Assembly: GCA_017396365.1 (NCBI GenBank)
Contig: JAFQMD010000019.1
Span: 1-36,411 of the forward strand
Reading direction: 5' to 3'
Source of the DNA: Clostridia bacterium
GTDB lineage: Bacteria; Bacillota; Clostridia; Christensenellales; Borkfalkiaceae
DNA length: 36,411 bases
The notes under the pieces were generated by a model that was not told where the DNA came from, made no database searches, and was given only the letters and a program-made list of their open reading frames with translations. Each line of letters opens with the position of its first letter. The stretch's first letter is position 1. Made by a program: the position numbers and the translations under genes. This document shows, piece after piece, positions 25,156 to 33,780 of this stretch.

Positions 25156-25875
25156 ATGAAATTAACGGTTTTGGGTAAATACGGTCCGTTTCCTAAAAAT
25201 GGTGGGGCTACGAGTTCGTACCTTTTGCAAGTCGCAAACAAAAATATTCTTTTAGACGTTGGAGCAGGGGCTTTTAGTAGGCTTTTACACTATATAAAAC
25301 CCGAAGATATCGACGTTATTATTTTATCGCATTTTCACTTTGACCACACGTCGGATATAGGTGTGTTGATATATTATTTTCAGTCTTTATTTGCAAAAGG
25401 ATATACAAAAAAACCGTTGGTATTTTGTCCAGAAGATGGGGGAGCGCTTGCTCAAACCGTCATTGACTGTCCGTATTTTGACGTTAATTTGGTTAGGGGT
25501 GGCGAAATTTCAATGGTTGAAGATATCGACCTTGATTTTTATGAAATGAGACATCCCGTTCAAAGTGTAGGGGTTAAGATTTCGCACGGCGGAAAGGTGT
25601 TTGCATACACGGGCGATACTAATACGACTGTGAGTTTGGACGACCTTTTTGAAGGCTCTGATTTAGTGCTTGCAGATGGCGCGTTTTTACAAAAAGACTG
25701 GAATGAAAATTTACCGCACCTTTGCGTTGAGCGTATAGTACAACTTTGTAATAAGTATGGCAATAAGTCGATTATCTCGCATATAAACCCAAAATATAGC
25801 GAAGAAGACTTGCAAAAATCGGTTGAAAACTCAACGTGTGAAATAGCGCAAGAAGGAAAAAGTTATATAATATGA
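25156..25875 (+). CDS. MBL-fold metallohydrolase, YhfI-like
   Basis: The 239 residues carry the metallo-beta-lactamase metal-binding set: HFHFDH at 59-64, H133, D154 in YTGDT and H209 in ISHIN. The length, the early 'LGKYGPFPKNGGATSSYLL' and the late position of the last His match the RNase Z/YhfI branch rather than beta-lactamases. The substrate, probably a phosphodiester, is unknown. The stop overlaps the start of the comEC-like gene by four bases (ATGA), so the two are translated together. The ribosome site is TAGGTG. Confidence 0.85.
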   Translation: MKLTVLGKYGPFPKNGGATSSYLLQVANKNILLDVGAGAFSRLLHYIKPEDIDVIILSHFHFDHTSDIGVLIYYFQSLFAKGYTKKPLVFCPEDGGALAQTVIDCPYFDVNLVRGGEISMVEDIDLDFYEMRHPVQSVGVKISHGGKVFAYTGDTNTTVSLDDLFEGSDLVLADGAFLQKDWNENLPHLCVERIVQLCNKYGNKSIISHINPKYSEEDLQKSVENSTCEIAQEGKSYII

Positions 25876-27383
25876 TGAGACCTATAAATTTTAGGCCGAT
25901 ACTCTTTTGCGCGTTGTCGCTAATATTAGGACTAATTCTATTCAGATTTTCTCCGTCGCTTAAAATTTGGACGTTTTTATTGCCGATTATTCTTTTTGCA
26001 ATTATCTTTTTAATCTTTTATTTCTTTGGTGAAAAGAACAAGAGAAAGATTGCTTTTTTCACCATAGGCGCGTGTTTATGCTTTGCATTTATAGGCATTG
26101 CGCTTTTAGGCGTTAGGGTAAGCGTTACTTCAAACGACGTAGTTAAAAACGGCGAGTATCAAATAAACGGAGTAGTCGATAGCGTTACGTATAAGCACGG
26201 CAAGTATTACGTTAAACTTAAAGATTGCGCCTATAACGGAGAGAAAAGCGGTGACCTTTTCATTTACGCAATTGACGAAGAAGTGGGGCTATATGACGTT
26301 CTTTCGCTTAAAGGCTACGTTTATTCGCAAGATAAAGACGACGGTAAGAAGATTAGTGAGTCTATAATTAGCGGACAATCAATGGCATGTAGTAATTATT
26401 ACGATTTGCAAATTGTCGGCAAGCAAAAAGGCGTTGCATCTTGGTTTAAAGTTAAAACCGACGAAGCGTTTAAAAAGGCGTTGGGAGATAAATTCGGTAT
26501 TTTTTCGGCTCTACTTCGTGGCGACGTTTCAGAGATGAAAGAAACTGTTTCTACTTTTAGGACGGTGGGCATTGCTCACGTTTTTGCCGTGTCGGGTATG
26601 CATATAGGGCTTGTTTTTGCCGCTTTATCTTTTATTTTAAAGAAAATTCCTTTAAACCGTTACTTAAAGACGGCAATCGTTTGTTTCTTTCTGTTTTTCT
26701 ATTCGTATTTATGCGGTTTTACACCGTCGTCGCTTAGAGCGTCGATAATGTGTTCGTGCATTGCGATAGCCAAAATTACGGGCGAAAAATACGACGGCGT
26801 CAATGCTCTTTCTGAAGCGTCGATAATAGTTTTGACAATATCGCCGACGGAACTGTTTTCGGCAGGGTTTGTATTATCGTTTACAATATGTTTTTCAATT
26901 ATAGTCTTAGCGCCGACGTTTAAAAATTTGTTTAAATTTTTGCCTGAAGAATTTTCATCTTCACTATCCGTGCTTATGTCGTCGCAAACGGCGGTAATTC
27001 CCTTATCGGTTATATTCTTTGGCGGGTTTTCGTTGATTTCTTTTATAGCAAACTTTTTACTTTTACCAGTTGTAACAATCATATTTTATTTTTTAATAAT
27101 CGGTGTCGTAATTTGTTTGATTTTGCCGATTAACGCGCTTATAGCCCTATTTATACCGCAAATTTTAGTGGTTGGGACGACGGGTGTTATATCCTTTTTA
27201 GCAACAATACCGCTTGCAATAACTTATTTCCCGACGGCGTTTACGGTGTGTTATTACTCGCTTATGCTTTGCGTTTCCGATTTTGTAAATTTGCCTAAAA
27301 AAGCAAAGGTTTTATGCGGAGCGGTAGCGTTTTCTTTAATTTTGCTTTCGGTTTTTATGGGTTTTTTTACTATAAACGCTTAA
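25872..27383 (+). CDS. comEC: ComEC/Rec2-family DNA-uptake channel without the MBL domain
   Basis: The 503 residues begin with two or three membrane helices, then a soluble beta-barrel-like domain (about 90-175), then the competence domain with its landmark 'GIAHVFAVSGMHIGLVFA' and about eight helices. In naturally competent Bacillota ComEC is about 750-800 residues with a C-terminal MBL nuclease-like domain. Here the protein ends after the channel, while a separate MBL protein is encoded just upstream. Two start codons (25872, 25875) are adjacent. The pairing with holA downstream follows the usual order of Bacillota. Confidence 0.85.
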   Translation: MMRPINFRPILFCALSLILGLILFRFSPSLKIWTFLLPIILFAIIFLIFYFFGEKNKRKIAFFTIGACLCFAFIGIALLGVRVSVTSNDVVKNGEYQINGVVDSVTYKHGKYYVKLKDCAYNGEKSGDLFIYAIDEEVGLYDVLSLKGYVYSQDKDDGKKISESIISGQSMACSNYYDLQIVGKQKGVASWFKVKTDEAFKKALGDKFGIFSALLRGDVSEMKETVSTFRTVGIAHVFAVSGMHIGLVFAALSFILKKIPLNRYLKTAIVCFFLFFYSYLCGFTPSSLRASIMCSCIAIAKITGEKYDGVNALSEASIIVLTISPTELFSAGFVLSFTICFSIIVLAPTFKNLFKFLPEEFSSSLSVLMSSQTAVIPLSVIFFGGFSLISFIANFLLLPVVTIIFYFLIIGVVICLILPINALIALFIPQILVVGTTGVISFLATIPLAITYFPTAFTVCYYSLMLCVSDFVNLPKKAKVLCGAVAFSLILLSVFMGFFTINA

Positions 27384-27398
27384 AATAAGCGTTATTCC

Positions 27399-27427
27399 TT
27401 GATTTTTAGCAAGTAAAATGTTAAAAT
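27399..27427 (+). promoter_or_regulatory. Promoter of holA, close to a leaderless start
   Basis: TTGATT (27399-27404), 17 bp, TAAAAT (27422-27427). Transcription should begin about 27434, two bases before the ATG at 27436. A small hairpin AACGCTT-AAAAT-AAGCGTT (27375-27393), overlapping the comEC stop, may end the comEC message. Confidence 0.7.
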
Positions 27428-27435
27428 AATCGTAT

Positions 27436-28401
27436 ATGAAATTCAAAGACTTAAAAAAGAGTTTAAATCAGCAAATCAAGCCGATTTATTTAATATGTGG
27501 CGACGACGCGTTTTTGCTTGAAAGGTCAATTAGGCTGATTATCGACGCTTGCCAAATCGACGAGAGTCTTAACTTGTCGAATTTTGAAGGGCAGGGCGTG
27601 AAAGGCAATATAGACGCGCTTATTTCAGCGCTGACGAGTTATCCGTTTATGGGGGATAAAAGGGTGGTTTTGATAAAGGAGTTTTATCCTTTAACCGCCG
27701 ATATAAAGTCGCTAAAAAGTTATTTTGAAAACCCGTGTGAAACGACGGTTTTTATCATTGCAAACCTTTCTAAAAGCGACTCCGTTTTAAAACTTGAAAA
27801 CGTTACGGAAGTTGACTGTTTTAAGGGCGACCAAGCCGTTGCGGAAATGTGGATTAAGAGCGTTTGCTCAAAATGTGGGGTTGCAATTTCGCAAGGAGCG
27901 ATTGCAAAACTTATAGATTATTGCAACGTTGATATGACTAAGATAAACGGGGAAATAGAAAAACTCACGGCGTACGCGTACCAAAGCAAAAAAATAGACG
28001 AAGACGCCGTAGAAATTTTGTGCGTAAAAGAACTTGAATATCAAACGTACGAAGTAGTGGAGTTTATTTCGGCAAAAAAATACGAGAGCGCGTATAAGAG
28101 TTTGACGGATATAACGTCAACTACGGGCGACGGTCAAAAATTGTTCGTTTCGCTATACTATCATTTTAGAAGAATGCTTTATTCCGCGCTTTCTCCCCTT
28201 TCCGACGGAGAAGTTGCAAAAGAGTTAAAAATTAAGGAATTTGCGGTAAAAATGGCTCGTAGGCAAGCCAAAGCGTATCCGATTAAAAGGCTAAAACAAA
28301 TAGTAGATTCTCTCGCTAAATACGACGAAGAATTTAAGCAGGGAATAATCGAACAAAATTCAGCGGTATGGAACGCGATATTTAACGTTTTGATAATATA
28401 A
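27436..28401 (+). CDS. holA: DNA polymerase III delta subunit (clamp loader)
   Basis: The 321 residues match HolA: 'PIYLICGDDAFLLERSI' at the N-terminus, 'SYPFMGDKRVVLIKEF', 'INGEIEKLTAYA' and a C-terminal helical bundle ending in 'NSAVWNAIFNVLI'. It opens the beta clamp within the replisome clamp loader. The position after comEC is conserved in Bacillota. No ribosome site precedes the ATG, and the predicted transcription start lies next to it, so the mRNA may be leaderless. Confidence 0.93.
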   Translation: MKFKDLKKSLNQQIKPIYLICGDDAFLLERSIRLIIDACQIDESLNLSNFEGQGVKGNIDALISALTSYPFMGDKRVVLIKEFYPLTADIKSLKSYFENPCETTVFIIANLSKSDSVLKLENVTEVDCFKGDQAVAEMWIKSVCSKCGVAISQGAIAKLIDYCNVDMTKINGEIEKLTAYAYQSKKIDEDAVEILCVKELEYQTYEVVEFISAKKYESAYKSLTDITSTTGDGQKLFVSLYYHFRRMLYSALSPLSDGEVAKELKIKEFAVKMARRQAKAYPIKRLKQIVDSLAKYDEEFKQGIIEQNSAVWNAIFNVLII

Positions 28402-28465
28402 TTTAAAATAATAAAAACAACGCATAACCGAAAAAGTTTTCGCATATAAACACAAGGAGATAGGT

Positions 28466-29296
28466 ATGACTTTTCAAGAATTTTTAGCAAAAGTCGGCGC
28501 TACGTTTACGGGCGACGTTATAACGATGGTGATAACTTTGGTAATTTTATTTACCTTGTTTTACTTTACGATTAGCATCTTGAGCAAGAATAACGCTCAA
28601 TGGGTAATAGTCGTTTTCGTGTTGTACGTTCTTGCAACGGGCACGGTATTTATGTTTGCCGGTATTTCGGGCTGGAACTACTTTGCAATTCCATTGCTTT
28701 TTATCGTTGCTGTCGTTTCGCTTTTTGCAACCGAAATCAAGCGTGGTATTTGGAAAGTTAGGGCTAAAAAAACGGGTGACGTAAAGATTTTTGACAAGAG
28801 CCAAAACGCTATGGGGCACAACAATAAAAACGTTGACGAAATAGTAAAAGCCCTTCTAAATATGTCGAAAAACAACGTCGGCGCAATAATTATTTTCTCT
28901 AATGAGAAAATACCAAATTCAATTATTGAAAGCGGAACGATAATAAACGCGTCTATTTCCGCTCAACTTATAGAAAGCGTATTCTATCCCAAAACCCCAC
29001 TTCACGACGGGGCAATGATTATTATGGGGGATAAGGTTTACGCGGCAGGTTGTTTCCTTCCGTTATCGCAGGAATTAAATCTTCCTAAAGAACTCGGCTC
29101 TCGTCACCGCGCTGGAATAGGCGTAACTGAGGCGATTAGCGTTACGGCGATAATCGTTTCCGAAGAGAACGGAATTATATCTATTGCCCAAAGCGGAAAG
29201 ATAAGTAGATACGCAGACAGCGAAAAACTCCGCCAGACATTACACGAATATTTCTGGCAAAGCAGATCCGAAGAACTCGGAGCAAAGGAGAACTAA
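28466..29296 (+). CDS. cdaA: Membrane diadenylate cyclase CdaA
   Basis: Makes the second messenger c-di-AMP from two ATP. The 276 residues have three membrane helices (about 18-90) and a DAC domain with the two catalytic motifs: DGA at 181-183 and RHR at 213-215 (GSRHRAGIGVTE). An AAGGAGA site precedes the ATG. In most Bacillota the regulator gene cdaR (YbbR domains) and glmM follow; here a 36-codon membrane peptide and aspartate kinase follow instead. Confidence 0.95.
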   Translation: MTFQEFLAKVGATFTGDVITMVITLVILFTLFYFTISILSKNNAQWVIVVFVLYVLATGTVFMFAGISGWNYFAIPLLFIVAVVSLFATEIKRGIWKVRAKKTGDVKIFDKSQNAMGHNNKNVDEIVKALLNMSKNNVGAIIIFSNEKIPNSIIESGTIINASISAQLIESVFYPKTPLHDGAMIIMGDKVYAAGCFLPLSQELNLPKELGSRHRAGIGVTEAISVTAIIVSEENGIISIAQSGKISRYADSEKLRQTLHEYFWQSRSEELGAKEN

Positions 29297-29297
29297 T

Positions 29298-29408
29298 ATG
29301 AAGAGTGAACAAAAAAGAAAAGTCGTTTCAAACGTATTAAAACATTTAACCAACGTCTTACTTGCGGGCGCGCTTGCTTTATTCGTTTTCGTGGTGCTTA
29401 ATTTTTGA
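29298..29408 (+). CDS. 36-residue membrane peptide after cdaA
   Basis: ATG at 29298 lies behind AAAGGAGAA and starts one base after the cdaA stop. The peptide has a basic N-terminus (MKSEQKRKVVSNVLKHLTN) and one hydrophobic helix (LLAGALALFVFVVLNF). Its stop TGA overlaps the TTG start of the aspartate kinase gene. It sits where cdaR normally begins, and the layout recalls the first helix of YbbR proteins, so it may be a stub or a separate small CdaA partner. Confidence 0.65.
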   Translation: MKSEQKRKVVSNVLKHLTNVLLAGALALFVFVVLNF

Positions 29409-30616
29409 TTAAAGTAGCAAAGTTCGGCGGGTCGTCAATGGCTGACGATTTGGGCTTTTTAAAGGTCGCCGAGTGGGTGCTTGCAGATAAAGATATTAAA
29501 GCGGTCGTAGTTTCGGCTGGTGGAAAGACAAAAACTTGTAAAAAGGTTACCGATTTGTTGCTTAACGGCGTTGAACGTATTCGTCAAGGGCAAAGCGTAA
29601 AAAAGAGCCTTACGCCTTTTTTTGATAGAGTTTTATTCGACGCTCAAAAAATCGGAGTTGAAAATTTTATAACGGACGAACTAATGAAAATCGAGCAAGA
29701 AGTCGAAAAGGATTTCTCGCTCGATTTTGTTTTGTCGCGCGGGGAATTCGTCTATGCTAAGATGTTTTCTAAATACAGCGGAATGAGATTCGTAGATAGT
29801 AAAGACCTAATAGGTTTTTACGACGACGGACGGCTAAATTTAGGTTATAGCGAGTTTAAAATAAACGACGAATATCAAAAAAGGGGAGCGTTTTTAACGG
29901 GCGGTTTTTACGGCGCGTATCAAAACGGTAAGATAAAGACTTTTTCGCGTGGGGGTAGCGATTTTTCGGGCTCGATAATAGCAAGGGGAATTAGGGCGAG
30001 TAAATATTTAAATTTTACCGACGTTGACGGGGTTTATTCTATACCGCCTAATCTTGCAAAAAGTCAAATTTTAGAACGGGTTTCATTTGATCAAATACGC
30101 CTTTTAGGTGAGTTTGGCGCAAGTGTTTTGCATCCGGCGAGCGTTTTGCCGTTATACGATACCGGCGCAGAAATAGAGATAAAAAACACTTTTAACAAAA
30201 ATTGCAAAGGGACGCTTGTCAGTCAAAATTTTACAGGCGAGCCGTTCGCTGTGGCAATTTGTAAAAACTGCGAACTGTTGCAAATTAAAAAGCAAAACGA
30301 CGCTAGAGAAACGTATAAAAAAATAGTAGAAAGTAACGTGGAAATAATATGTTCGGCAGTTTCGTTAGACGTCGTTGAGATTTGCTTTAAAGAAAATGTA
30401 AATGAAAACGTTGAAAAGAACGTTTTAGCGAACTATTATAAAAAAGAAAAAGTAAGCGTTATGTTCTTTTTAAAAAGCGATATTGCAAAGGTAAATGTCG
30501 AAAGATTGAAAAAACTTAAAATTGCAAGAATGACCGTGGATTTTGCTTATGGAACTTTCGTTGTTATCGGGGAAGGTGAAACGTTAAAAGCAGTTGAAAA
30601 TTTAACTGATAAATAA
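29405..30616 (+). CDS. lysC: Aspartate kinase
   Basis: Catalyses the first step of lysine, threonine and methionine synthesis, phosphorylating aspartate. The 403 residues show KFGGSS at 6-11, VVVSAGGKT, FSRGGSDFSG, TDVDGVY and FGASVLHPASV, followed by C-terminal ACT-like regulatory region (about 275-403). The start is TTG at 29405, placed by KFGGSS distance. It overlaps the preceding stop (TTGA), with only a weak GTGG ribosome site, so translation is likely coupled to the small upstream gene. Confidence 0.9.
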   Translation: MIKVAKFGGSSMADDLGFLKVAEWVLADKDIKAVVVSAGGKTKTCKKVTDLLLNGVERIRQGQSVKKSLTPFFDRVLFDAQKIGVENFITDELMKIEQEVEKDFSLDFVLSRGEFVYAKMFSKYSGMRFVDSKDLIGFYDDGRLNLGYSEFKINDEYQKRGAFLTGGFYGAYQNGKIKTFSRGGSDFSGSIIARGIRASKYLNFTDVDGVYSIPPNLAKSQILERVSFDQIRLLGEFGASVLHPASVLPLYDTGAEIEIKNTFNKNCKGTLVSQNFTGEPFAVAICKNCELLQIKKQNDARETYKKIVESNVEIICSAVSLDVVEICFKENVNENVEKNVLANYYKKEKVSVMFFLKSDIAKVNVERLKKLKIARMTVDFAYGTFVVIGEGETLKAVENLTDK

Positions 30617-30677
30617 TAATCTATTTTTTATTTTTTTATCACTAACGTTTCACAAACGGGTGATAATATATAGGCGT

Positions 30678-30699
30678 AAAGACGGAAAGAGTCTTTTTT
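30678..30699 (+). terminator. Weak terminator after aspartate kinase
   Basis: AAAGAC and GTCTTT form a 6-bp stem followed by TTT. It is short, but the tandem hairpins just downstream add further stops. Confidence 0.55.
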
Positions 30700-30714
30700 A
30701 AATAGCCCACACCA

Positions 30715-30960
30715 TAATCCCCCTTAAAATACAAACCGAAAGAACGACTTCCTTGTGGAGTCGTTTTTTCGTGGTTTGTATAAGGGGATTGCACGCAAGG
30801 AACAAGTATAATCCCCCTTAAAATACAAACCGAAAATAGGGCTTCCTTGTGGAGTCGTTTTTTCGTGGTTTGTATAAGGGGATTACACGCAAGGAATAAG
30901 AATAATCCCCCTTAAAATACAAACCGAAAATAGGGCTTCTTTGTGGAGTCGTTTTTCGTT
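30715..30960 (+). repeat. Three tandem 94-bp hairpin repeats
   Basis: Units begin at 30715, 30809 and 30903, exactly 94 bp apart; the third stops after about 57 bp. Each full unit is a long imperfect palindrome: AATCCCC...GGGGATT outside, ATACAAACC...GGTTTGTAT in the middle, and in unit 1 AACGACT...AGTCGTT at the tip, then TTTTTT. An 18-bp linker (GCACGCAAGGAACAAGTA) joins the units. In units 2 and 3 the left arm of the tip has changed (AATAGGGCTTCC), weakening the tip. No gene lies in 30617-31103. Confidence 0.9.
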
Positions 30961-31043
30961 AAGGTGAAGAGGGCTGGTTTAGTGAAAAAAAGGTTAATTT
31001 TGTAAGATTTGTGTGTAAATTAACTTTTAAAATTTAAAAAACA

Positions 31044-31091
31044 TTGACAAACAAAAGTTTTTACTTTAAAATTTTAAAGTAAAAAACTTTT
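31044..31091 (+). promoter_or_regulatory. Promoter with palindromic operator, acyltransferase-symporter operon
   Basis: TTGACA (31044-31049), 17 bp, TAAAAT (31067-31072). The -10 lies inside a perfect 18-bp palindrome ACTTTAAAATTTTAAAGT (31063-31080). The symmetry extends to 31053-31091 with one extra T, so an AT-rich dimeric repressor site is likely. The 5' leader would be only about 25 nt. Confidence 0.8.
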
Positions 31092-31103
31092 AGCGAGTTA
31101 TAA

Positions 31104-32315
31104 ATGAAGACGAAAAAACCAAAAAAATGGGTAAAAAAAAGGCATTTTTTTGCCAGACACATAATTAGGGCTGTATTTGGCTTGTATATAAAATTCAAAT
31201 ACAAAGCCAAGATTAAAAAATTTAAAATTGAAAAGGGCAAACAATATCTCGTAATATATAATCATCAAACGGGTTACGACCAGTTTTTGGTAATGCTTGC
31301 TTTTAATCGCCACGTTTATCACGTAGCGAGCGAGGATTTGTTTTCAAACGGTTTTCTTTCCCGCATGTTAGAGTTTACGGCAGCGCCTATTCCCATAAAA
31401 AAGCAAACCAACGATATAAGGGCGGTAATGACATGTTTAAAAGTTGTCAAAGAAGGTGGAAACATTGCGCTTTCACCCGAGGGAAACAGGACGTTTAGCG
31501 GTAAAACTTGTTATTTTAAGCCGTCTATAGTAAAGATGATAAAGGCGCTAAAACTTCCCGTAGCCGTGCTTAGAATAGAGGACGGATACGGCGTTATGCC
31601 AAGGTGGGCTGACGACGTAAGAGACGGCGGAATGAGTGTTTACGTAAAAAAAGTCATAGAGCCTGAAGAGTATTTGCACCTTTCAGACGACGATTTGCAC
31701 GCGCTCGTAAGCAAAGAACTCTACGTTGACGAATCTGCGCCGAACAAGGAGTTTAAGCATAAAAATTTGGCTCATTACCTTGAAAGAGCAATCTATTATT
31801 GCCCAGAATGTGGGTTTGCAAATTTTGAAAGTAAGGGCGATTTGTTTGAGTGTAAAAAGTGCAAAAAAACTGTTAAATATCTTCCAAACAAACAGTTTGT
31901 TGGCGTTGATTTTGATTTTAAGTATAAAAACGTTGCCGATTGGTACGACGCCCAAAGCGCCTTTTTAAACAGCGTAAATTTGGATGATTATACTCAAAAC
32001 CCAGTCTTTGAAGATACGGCAAGGATTTCAGAAGTTATATTATTCAAAAACAAACGAATAATAGACAAGCAAGTAAAAGTTAAATTATACGGAGATAAAA
32101 TAGTTGTAAAAGGCAAAACGCTCGATATTACTTTTGATTTTGAAAAAACGGGCGTGGTTACGGTTTTAGGTAGAAATAAAGTAAATATCTACTACGGAGA
32201 TAAATGCTATCAACTAAAAGGAGACAAAAGAATGAACGGGCTGAAATACGTGCATTTCTTCCATAGATATAAAAACACCCACGGAGGAGAGAATAATGAA
32301 TTTTTGGGATTATGA
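31104..32315 (+). CDS. PlsC-like acyltransferase with zinc ribbon, second paralogue
   Basis: The 403 residues have an intact acyltransferase motif: H54-x4-D59 (NHQTGYD) and SPEG at 124-127. A zinc ribbon (CPECG and CKKC, about 233-255) and a beta-rich tail follow, the same order as the protein encoded at 22556-23857. The N-terminus is very basic (KTKKPKKWVKKR), suited to membrane-surface binding. It likely acylates a glycerophosphate-type acceptor. No clear ribosome site precedes the ATG. Its last 20 bases overlap the symporter gene. Confidence 0.75.
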   Translation: MKTKKPKKWVKKRHFFARHIIRAVFGLYIKFKYKAKIKKFKIEKGKQYLVIYNHQTGYDQFLVMLAFNRHVYHVASEDLFSNGFLSRMLEFTAAPIPIKKQTNDIRAVMTCLKVVKEGGNIALSPEGNRTFSGKTCYFKPSIVKMIKALKLPVAVLRIEDGYGVMPRWADDVRDGGMSVYVKKVIEPEEYLHLSDDDLHALVSKELYVDESAPNKEFKHKNLAHYLERAIYYCPECGFANFESKGDLFECKKCKKTVKYLPNKQFVGVDFDFKYKNVADWYDAQSAFLNSVNLDDYTQNPVFEDTARISEVILFKNKRIIDKQVKVKLYGDKIVVKGKTLDITFDFEKTGVVTVLGRNKVNIYYGDKCYQLKGDKRMNGLKYVHFFHRYKNTHGGENNEFLGL

Positions 32316-33711
32316 GGCGTGGGGATTGTTGACCGTCCTTGCGGTTTTGCTCATAGGACTTTTGATTGCAAACGTTTTAAAAAAGACTGTAAAGCCTATA
32401 AGAGAATCTCTTATTCCCACTTCGGTTTTGGGTGGAATTATAATACTTATAGTGTCAACGGTGTATAAACTTTGCACGGGCGAAATGTTTTTTAATACCA
32501 AATTTTTCGCAACGAACGGAACTGTCGTTTTGGAGTTTATAACATATCATGCCTTAGCGCTTGGCTTTATTTCTTCCGCGCTTAAAATATCCGAAAAGAA
32601 AATGACGGGAAAACGTGGCGTTGAAATTTTTGACTCTGGAGTTACCACCGTTTCGACCTATCTTTTACAAGCGAGCGTTGGGCTTGCAATAACCATCGTC
32701 GGCGCGCTTTTGTTCGGTTGGGTATTCCCTGCTGCAGGCGCAATACTTCCTATGGGATTTGGGCAAGGAACGGGACAAGCGCTCAATTACGGAAAAATGT
32801 ATGAAGTCCAAAACGGATTTCAAGGCGGAGCAAACTTTGGTCTTACCGTTGCGGCGCTTGGTTTTTTAAGCGCGAGTATAGGTGGAGTTATTCATCTTAA
32901 TATAATGAAGAAAAAGGGTAGGCTTAAAAAAGTTGATCTTGAAGAAAGAGTAATAAAACTTGAAAACGTAGAGCATCCTAACGAAATTTCTATGAGTGGG
33001 GATATGGATAAATTTACCGCTCAACTCATATTTATTTTTATATCGTATCTTGCAACCTATCTCATAATGTGGGGGTTTGGAGAGTTACTTCCGGGTATGA
33101 AAGCGACGATTTACGGGTTTAACTTCCTTATAGGCGTACTTATGGCAACGTTAGTAAAACTCGTAATGAAAGGGCTTACTAAGGCAAAAATTTTAAAAAA
33201 GCAATACGTAAACAACTTTTTAATGAATAGAATAAGCAACCTTTGTTTCGACCTTATGATAGTTGCGGGTATTGCGGCAATCGACTTAACGCTTATCGCT
33301 AATTACTGGGGTATGCTTTTAATTTTAGGTGTGGTAGGACTTGCAATTACCTATCTTTACAATATGTTCGTTGCAAAAACGTTATTTAAGGAGTATGAGG
33401 ACGAGCAGTTTTTAGCAATGTACGGCATGTTAACCGGTACGGCAAGTACGGGAGTTATGCTCCTTAGAGAAATCGATCCCGAGTATAAAACCCCCGTTCA
33501 GGATAATCTCGTATATCAAACTCTACCTGCAATCGTGTTTGGTTTTCCGATAATGTTTTTATTGCCGATTGCTCCCGATGCTCCATATTTGATTTTAGGT
33601 ATATGCGTGGCGCTCTTTATTGTAATGAACGTAATTTTGTTTAGAACTAAACTCTTTCCAAAAATTTTTGGAGCAAAAAAAGAAAAAACTGAGCAAGTAG
33701 ATAACAAGTAA
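32296..33711 (+). CDS. GltS-like sodium/glutamate symporter (ESS family)
   Basis: The 471 residues form about 11-12 membrane helices. The glutamate:Na+ symporter pattern is visible: 'RESLIPTSVLGGII' early, 'GFGQGTGQALNYG' as the pore-loop motif, and a similar second half with 'MLTGTASTGVMLLREIDP'. It probably imports glutamate or a related anion with Na+. GGAGGAGA within the acyltransferase gene serves as its ribosome site, and the start overlaps that gene by 20 bases. A strong terminator follows. Confidence 0.8.
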   Translation: MNFWDYEAWGLLTVLAVLLIGLLIANVLKKTVKPIRESLIPTSVLGGIIILIVSTVYKLCTGEMFFNTKFFATNGTVVLEFITYHALALGFISSALKISEKKMTGKRGVEIFDSGVTTVSTYLLQASVGLAITIVGALLFGWVFPAAGAILPMGFGQGTGQALNYGKMYEVQNGFQGGANFGLTVAALGFLSASIGGVIHLNIMKKKGRLKKVDLEERVIKLENVEHPNEISMSGDMDKFTAQLIFIFISYLATYLIMWGFGELLPGMKATIYGFNFLIGVLMATLVKLVMKGLTKAKILKKQYVNNFLMNRISNLCFDLMIVAGIAAIDLTLIANYWGMLLILGVVGLAITYLYNMFVAKTLFKEYEDEQFLAMYGMLTGTASTGVMLLREIDPEYKTPVQDNLVYQTLPAIVFGFPIMFLLPIAPDAPYLILGICVALFIVMNVILFRTKLFPKIFGAKKEKTEQVDNK

Positions 33712-33713
33712 AC

Positions 33714-33754
33714 ATATAAACCCCTTCGTCTAAGAAAGACGAAGGGGTTTATAT
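33714..33754. terminator. Bidirectional terminator between symporter and DegV genes
   Basis: A perfect 17-bp stem (33714-33730 with 33738-33754, core AACCCCTTCGTC/GACGAAGGGGTT) with loop TAAGAAA lies between two convergent genes. Confidence 0.88.
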
Positions 33755-33780
33755 ATGGGATATTAAACAGTGTAAAAACT

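Noticed and set aside
30715..30960. CRISPR array
   Set aside because: Units are 94 bp long palindromes with nearly identical linkers; there are no variable spacers and no cas genes.
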